A program made the translations under genes and the position numbers. This document shows positions 20,560 through 23,876 of a DNA stretch of 23,876 bases, piece after piece. The notes beneath the pieces were generated by a model, which saw nothing but the letters and a program-made list of their open reading frames with translations, did no database searches and was not told the origin of the DNA. This stretch comes from Intoshia linei (taxonomy: Eukaryota; Orthonectida; Rhopaluridae): the NCBI GenBank assembly GCA_001642005.1, contig LWCA01000546.1:1-23876 (forward strand). The letters run 5' to 3'. Positions within the stretch are counted from its first letter, which is position 1, and every line of letters starts with the position of its first letter.

Positions 20560-20877
20560 ATATTCCTACCTCAACCTTTATTGAATACAAAAATTGATTA
20601 TTGTTAATTGAATTAAACTAAGGAAAATAATATCAAAATTAATTTTTTTGTAAATTATATCAAAAATTAAATTATTATATCTTTTTCACATTATTTCAGT
20701 TTTTGTGCGTTAGATAAAATGTTCATACTTCAACTATTATTCAATACAAAAATTGATTAATTTTAATTGAATTAAACTAAGGAAAATGATATGAATATTA
20801 ATTTTTTTGGTTGATTATATAAAAAATTACATAATTTCAGTTTTTGTATATTAGATATACGTACTTATTTTACATTT
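20560..20877 (+). repeat. Two diverged tandem units of about 159 bp
   Basis: The motifs aatacaaaaattgatta, gaattaaactaaggaaaat, attaatttttttg and atttcagtttttgt occur twice at 159-bp spacing (for example ttgaatac at 20581 and ttcaatac at 20740). The block sits between the two arms of the foldback-like copy. Confidence 0.8.
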
Positions 20878-21600
20878 TTCTATAAACAATACTATCCTAA
20901 CTTATATAATATGCAACGCGATTTTTGTTTGTGTGTCTTACTTTATTGAAATAACTAGCACTCTTAGAATTTTTTAAATACCACATTTCAATTACAGTTT
21001 TTTTCGGGACGTATAATAAGATAAATTTCAACCTACCATATTCACATCTTAAGGGTCAAAAACCCCTGTTGTCTCTCTTTTTGAAAATTAAACGAGTTGG
21101 AGAATTTAAAAAAATATATACACTGATGCGGATTTTAAAATCATAAAAATTAACATAAATTTAAATTTAAAAAAATTATACCTCCATGGCCAAAACCCCA
21201 AATTCTCTTCCTTTTTTTTGAAAACAGCCCTAGAATTTTAAAAAATTTACAAGTGGTAGAGTCGTATCATGTTAACACACATAAAAAATTTCAATCCGAA
21301 TAAGTGACGACTTCATGGTCAAAAAAGCATTTTAGTATTTATATATTTTTTTCCGAAACTTTTTATTAAAACCAAAAATGTGAAATAATTAACGGTCCAA
21401 AAATTAAAAAAAGGATTATTCTGATAGAGCTTATTCCAGTTGATATAAATACAAAAAGTTTAACCTGAGAAATCTACGCATTCCCGATGAAAAATAATTT
21501 TTAATATATTATGAACCAATTTTAACCCCAAGAAATCAACCATTCATGGTCAGAAATAATTTTTAATATATTATTAACCAATATGTTTCAAATATTTCGA

Positions 21601-22118
21601 TTAAAATTGAAAATGTAAATATTGATCCTACAATTTCAATAAAAATGTGGATTTTACGTCTACACATTTCCAGTCAAAACATATGGGTGAAAATCTATAT
21701 AACTCATTTCTTCGGAATTTTTTTCATTGCTACGCAATTTTTAAATTTCAAATTTTTATTTTCCAAACATTTTGAACAACATCTACGGCAACAAATTTAT
21801 AAAAGTTTTGATACTAACTTAATTTAACTTAATTTGAAAATGCTAAAAAGAAAAGTAACATTCACAAGAAAAAAGGCCAAAAGTATGGACACATTTTTAA
21901 AATCAATCATTTATATATTACAATTATTTGTACTAATTATAAAATTTGACGAAAATATTTATAAATTGAAGATTCAGATAATTAATGATACACAATGAGT
22001 ATTTTTAAGTATTTATTAAATTGGTACTGAATATATGTCATCAAATTGAAAATGACAAAATATGTTTTTATAATTTTATTTTTTCTGGAATTTATGCTAT
22101 TTTGACAAAATTATAGGA
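21601..22118. other. Intergenic, possible Tc1-like trace
   Basis: No exon was recognised. The string aaggccaaaagtatggacac (about 21872-21891) resembles the terminal repeats of Tc1-like elements, but no partner end was found. The open stretch 21645-21827 shows no recognised domain. Confidence 0.35.
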
Positions 22119-22279
22119 TTGGACTGTTTTTACTTTATTTTTAATATTATACACACATTCTGTCTAATAAAATTGGACTGTTTTTACTTTATTTTTAATA
22201 TTATACACACATTCTGTCTAATAAAATTAAAAAGTTTTAACTTTATTTTTAATATTATACACACATTCTGTCTAATAAA
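22119..22279 (+). repeat. Minisatellite, three 54-bp units
   Basis: Units start at 22119, 22173 and 22227. The first two are identical; the third differs at its start (ttaaaaagttttaacttt for ttggactgtttttacttt) but shares the atacacacattctgtctaat segment. There are no spacers of unique sequence, so this is a plain tandem array. Confidence 0.95.
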
Positions 22280-22881
22280 TTAAAAAAATGGGATAATAAT
22301 TGTTTATAAAATTCTTTACGCAAATTTTAACAAAACAAAATATTGGATTGATAATAGTGAATAGTAGGTTTTTTAAGTTAGATTTTCAACTTAAATTTGA
22401 TAATCTTAGATACATTAGAATGGAAGACATAAAAAAATCAAATATTAATCATTACATAAAAAAAGATATCAGTGACTGCCTTAATTTTGTGTAACCTTCG
22501 CTAACTTTTTAAAATCATTATTTAAATAACATGTGAGAAACTGGGGCAAAGACAAGAATGTAACTTTTTGCAGAAAATTTACAAAGCTATGTATTTATTC
22601 AAAACTGTTCTTATAGAAAGAGTTTACTGTACGCTTTATATTGAAGAGACAGTGACTAAAGGTTACTATTCTCAATAATTTTAAGGAATCTTTATTTTTT
22701 TTTCATCCATACTATAAAACAGAGTTTAAGTTGCTCATTTTTACCTAACAATGTTTTAAGGTAAAATTTTTACCACAAATGAAAATGATGGTTTGTTTGT
22801 TTCTTTTCTTACCCTTAATCCATAAAAATATTGAAAAAGAGACCATCTATATTGAAATATTTATAATGAAATTTTATTTAG
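22280..22881. other. No recognised gene upstream of the BTB exon
   Basis: If the BTB-like exon below belongs to a complete gene, earlier exons should lie here or further upstream. I find no BTB or MATH motif. The 64-codon open stretch 22300-22494 and an exon-like stretch after the acceptor-like ttttttgcag (about 22571) do not match anything I know. Confidence 0.45.
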
Positions 22882-23043
22882 TTTAAATTAAAAAAATTGA
22901 AAGAAATGTGTGAGACCTATTTAATCAAACAGATATCTCTTTCTAATGCAATGAATTGCTTAATGCTATCAAATAAATACAATTCTGATCGTTTAAAGAA
23001 AGTTTCAATTGATTACATAAGCAAATTTCTAATGAAAAATTAA
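22882..23043 (+). CDS. SPOP-like BTB protein, C-terminal exon or pseudogene
   Basis: After a possible acceptor (ttatttag, ending 22881) an open stretch of 53 codons runs to a TAA. Its product contains LKEMCETYLIKQISLSNAMN and then LMLSNKYNSDRLKKVSIDYI, which fits the helices after the BTB/POZ fold in speckle-type POZ proteins (family pattern LKvMCE..L...LsveNA...L.LAd.h...LK...idFI). In that family this 3-box region contacts cullin-3. The BTB and MATH parts are not seen upstream, so it may be a lone terminal exon of a long-intron gene or a pseudogene fragment. It ends 22 bp before the stop codon of the convergent PP2C gene. Confidence 0.55.
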   Translation, partial: FKLKKLKEMCETYLIKQISLSNAMNCLMLSNKYNSDRLKKVSIDYISKFLMKN

Positions 23044-23065
23044 ATGTATTTATATATTAAGTTTA

Positions 23066-23680
23066 TTATATAAAAAAACCAACAATAATAGAAATATTGT
23101 CTTTTGAACCATTGTCTACTGCAAGTTTTATCAATTTTCGTGGTAACAATTTTGCAAAATTTTGAAAATTATTTGGCTGATTGTAAAATTTATTAAACAT
23201 TTTGTGAGGATTTTTAGCTTCATCAATTTTGTTACCTGTAACGTTAATTTTGCAATATTCACAATCATATTCAGATTTTTTAAAATTTAAATATGAATGG
23301 TTGATGTATAATTCATCATCATAAATCACATTATTATATTCAAAATACATTCGATATACGGAAGCTACAATTACTTGTTTTTCTACATACTCCCAAAATC
23401 CATCCGATGCATTTATCATGAAAAATTCTGAACCTGTTAGTGTGTATTTTTTGTGGTCAGGTATGTTTGATACTATAGGCTTTAATCCGTAGTCTCCTAA
23501 AGTATAATTTTTTTAATTTATAATAATTCTTTAGCAAATTTAAGAGCAAATCTGAATTTTTTTAATTATAAATTTTCATTTACCTATTGAACGTGTTACT
23601 GCTAATACTTCGTTAACTCGGTATACTCCGTTTGATTCTTCAATTCTACCCCCGTCACACATCACTCGTGCTCTTTCAGT
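23066..23680 (-). CDS. PP2C (PPM) protein phosphatase, C-terminal exons
   Basis: A metal-dependent Ser/Thr phosphatase of the PPM family, on the minus strand. Two exons are visible: 23680-23584 and 23496-23066, with an 87-bp intron and matching phase 1. The first reads ERARVMCDGGRIEE then VYRVNEVLAVTRSIG, and the second continues GDYGLKPIVSNIPDH and LTGSEFFMINASDGFWEYV. The Asp of ASDG and the Asp of SKDNISIIV (near the C-terminus) are the metal-ligand positions known in PP2C. Between them are about 100 residues, including an Asn/Lys/Tyr-rich insertion with CEYC, longer than is usual. The upstream exons lie beyond the window, past a hAT-type end in the intron. An AATAAA overlaps the stop codon (minus strand). 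The TGSE stretch recalls the PPM1E/F group, but I would not assign a subfamily. Confidence 0.88.
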
Positions 23681-23717
23681 CTACTCAATATTATAAATAG
23701 TAATACCATATGTACAT

Positions 23718-23876
23718 TAGGGTGTCCAACTTTTTTTTATTGAAAAAGTATACCTCTCCAATGTTTCCCATTTACCTCAAGAATGGTATATAAAAATTTA
23801 TAGACCATGATATTAACATTTTCTCAGGCGGGGACCCGTGCATATTTAAATATAAATTAATATGAAGTTAAAGTTA
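23718..23876 (+). mobile_element. hAT-type element, left part
   Basis: The end TAGGGTGTCCAACTT starts at 23718 and is followed by a GC-rich block ggcggggacccgtgc near 23828, a layout common in animal hAT MITEs. The first nine bases equal those of the hAT element at 7054. The other end is beyond the window. It lies in an intron of the PP2C gene. Confidence 0.5.

Larger units (their letters stand above)
19529..21600. repeat. Foldback-like repeat family, composite copy with inverted arms
   Basis: From 19529 to about 20260 the sequence matches the minus orientation of the family (gaccatgaaggcgtgac, ctagggctgttttcattt, ggtaatttgtggttttggcc). A centre at about 20270-20340 (acttatataatatgc, tttttgtttgtgtgtg) follows. 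From about 20880 to 21600 the plus orientation returns (the centre motif again, cacatcttaagggtcaaa, atggccaaaacccca, aacagccctagaatttt, ggtcaaaaaagc). The two arms are thus inverted copies around a centre, interrupted at about 20380-20880 by a hAT-type end and tandem repeats. No coding sequence was recognised. Confidence 0.65.

Noticed and set aside
22119-22279. CRISPR-like array
   Set aside because: The units are directly adjacent with no unique spacers, and the surrounding genes are eukaryotic; it is a minisatellite.
22300-22494. 64-codon open reading frame as an upstream exon of the BTB gene
   Set aside because: No BTB or MATH motif is present, and no splice phase links it convincingly to 22882.

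Overview
This is AT-rich nuclear DNA of an animal. The genes are split by GT-AG introns, many of them only 37 to 47 bp, the protein families are metazoan (TFIIIC, SLC7, cytosolic/mitochondrial GlyRS with a WHEP domain, PP2C, SPOP-like BTB), and the space between exons is packed with remains of cut-and-paste DNA transposons (mariner, hAT, piggyBac, pogo-like). An arthropod would fit, but I cannot name a lineage from the sequence alone. No organelle, bacterial or viral segment was seen.

Layout: 1-232 is a broken mariner transposase fragment (minus). 568-1484 holds the last five exons of a divergent TFIIIC subunit 5 (GTF3C5) gene (plus), ending with a poly(A) signal. 1485-5778 is intergenic, with two hAT-type elements and one arm of a foldback-like repeat family. 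5779-13475 is a complete 16-exon gene (plus, 485 codons) for an SLC7/LAT amino acid transporter; its introns hold a pogo-like MITE, a hAT MITE with intact 8-bp target duplication, further repeats and a piggyBac MITE. 13476-15849 is intergenic with another clean hAT element. 15850-19184 is a complete four-exon glycyl-tRNA synthetase gene (plus, 706 codons) with two in-frame start codons that would give mitochondrial and cytosolic forms; its last intron holds a hAT element with transposase remains. 19185-22880 is intergenic, mainly a large inverted-arm repeat and three sets of tandem repeats. 22882-23043 is a lone SPOP-like BTB C-terminal exon (plus), and 23066-23680 holds the last two exons of a PP2C phosphatase gene (minus), convergent with it.

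The genes are ordinary housekeeping or transport genes and do not form a functional cluster. The exon chains of the transporter (1458 nt) and the synthetase (2121 nt) stay in frame from start to stop, so both look intact. The most interesting points are a hAT element that landed at the end of a tiny transporter exon and appears to supply the replacement splice donor in the same phase, the dual-start GlyRS, an unclassified foldback-like repeat family whose arms carry tandem subrepeats, and an unusually long insertion in the PP2C C-terminal region.
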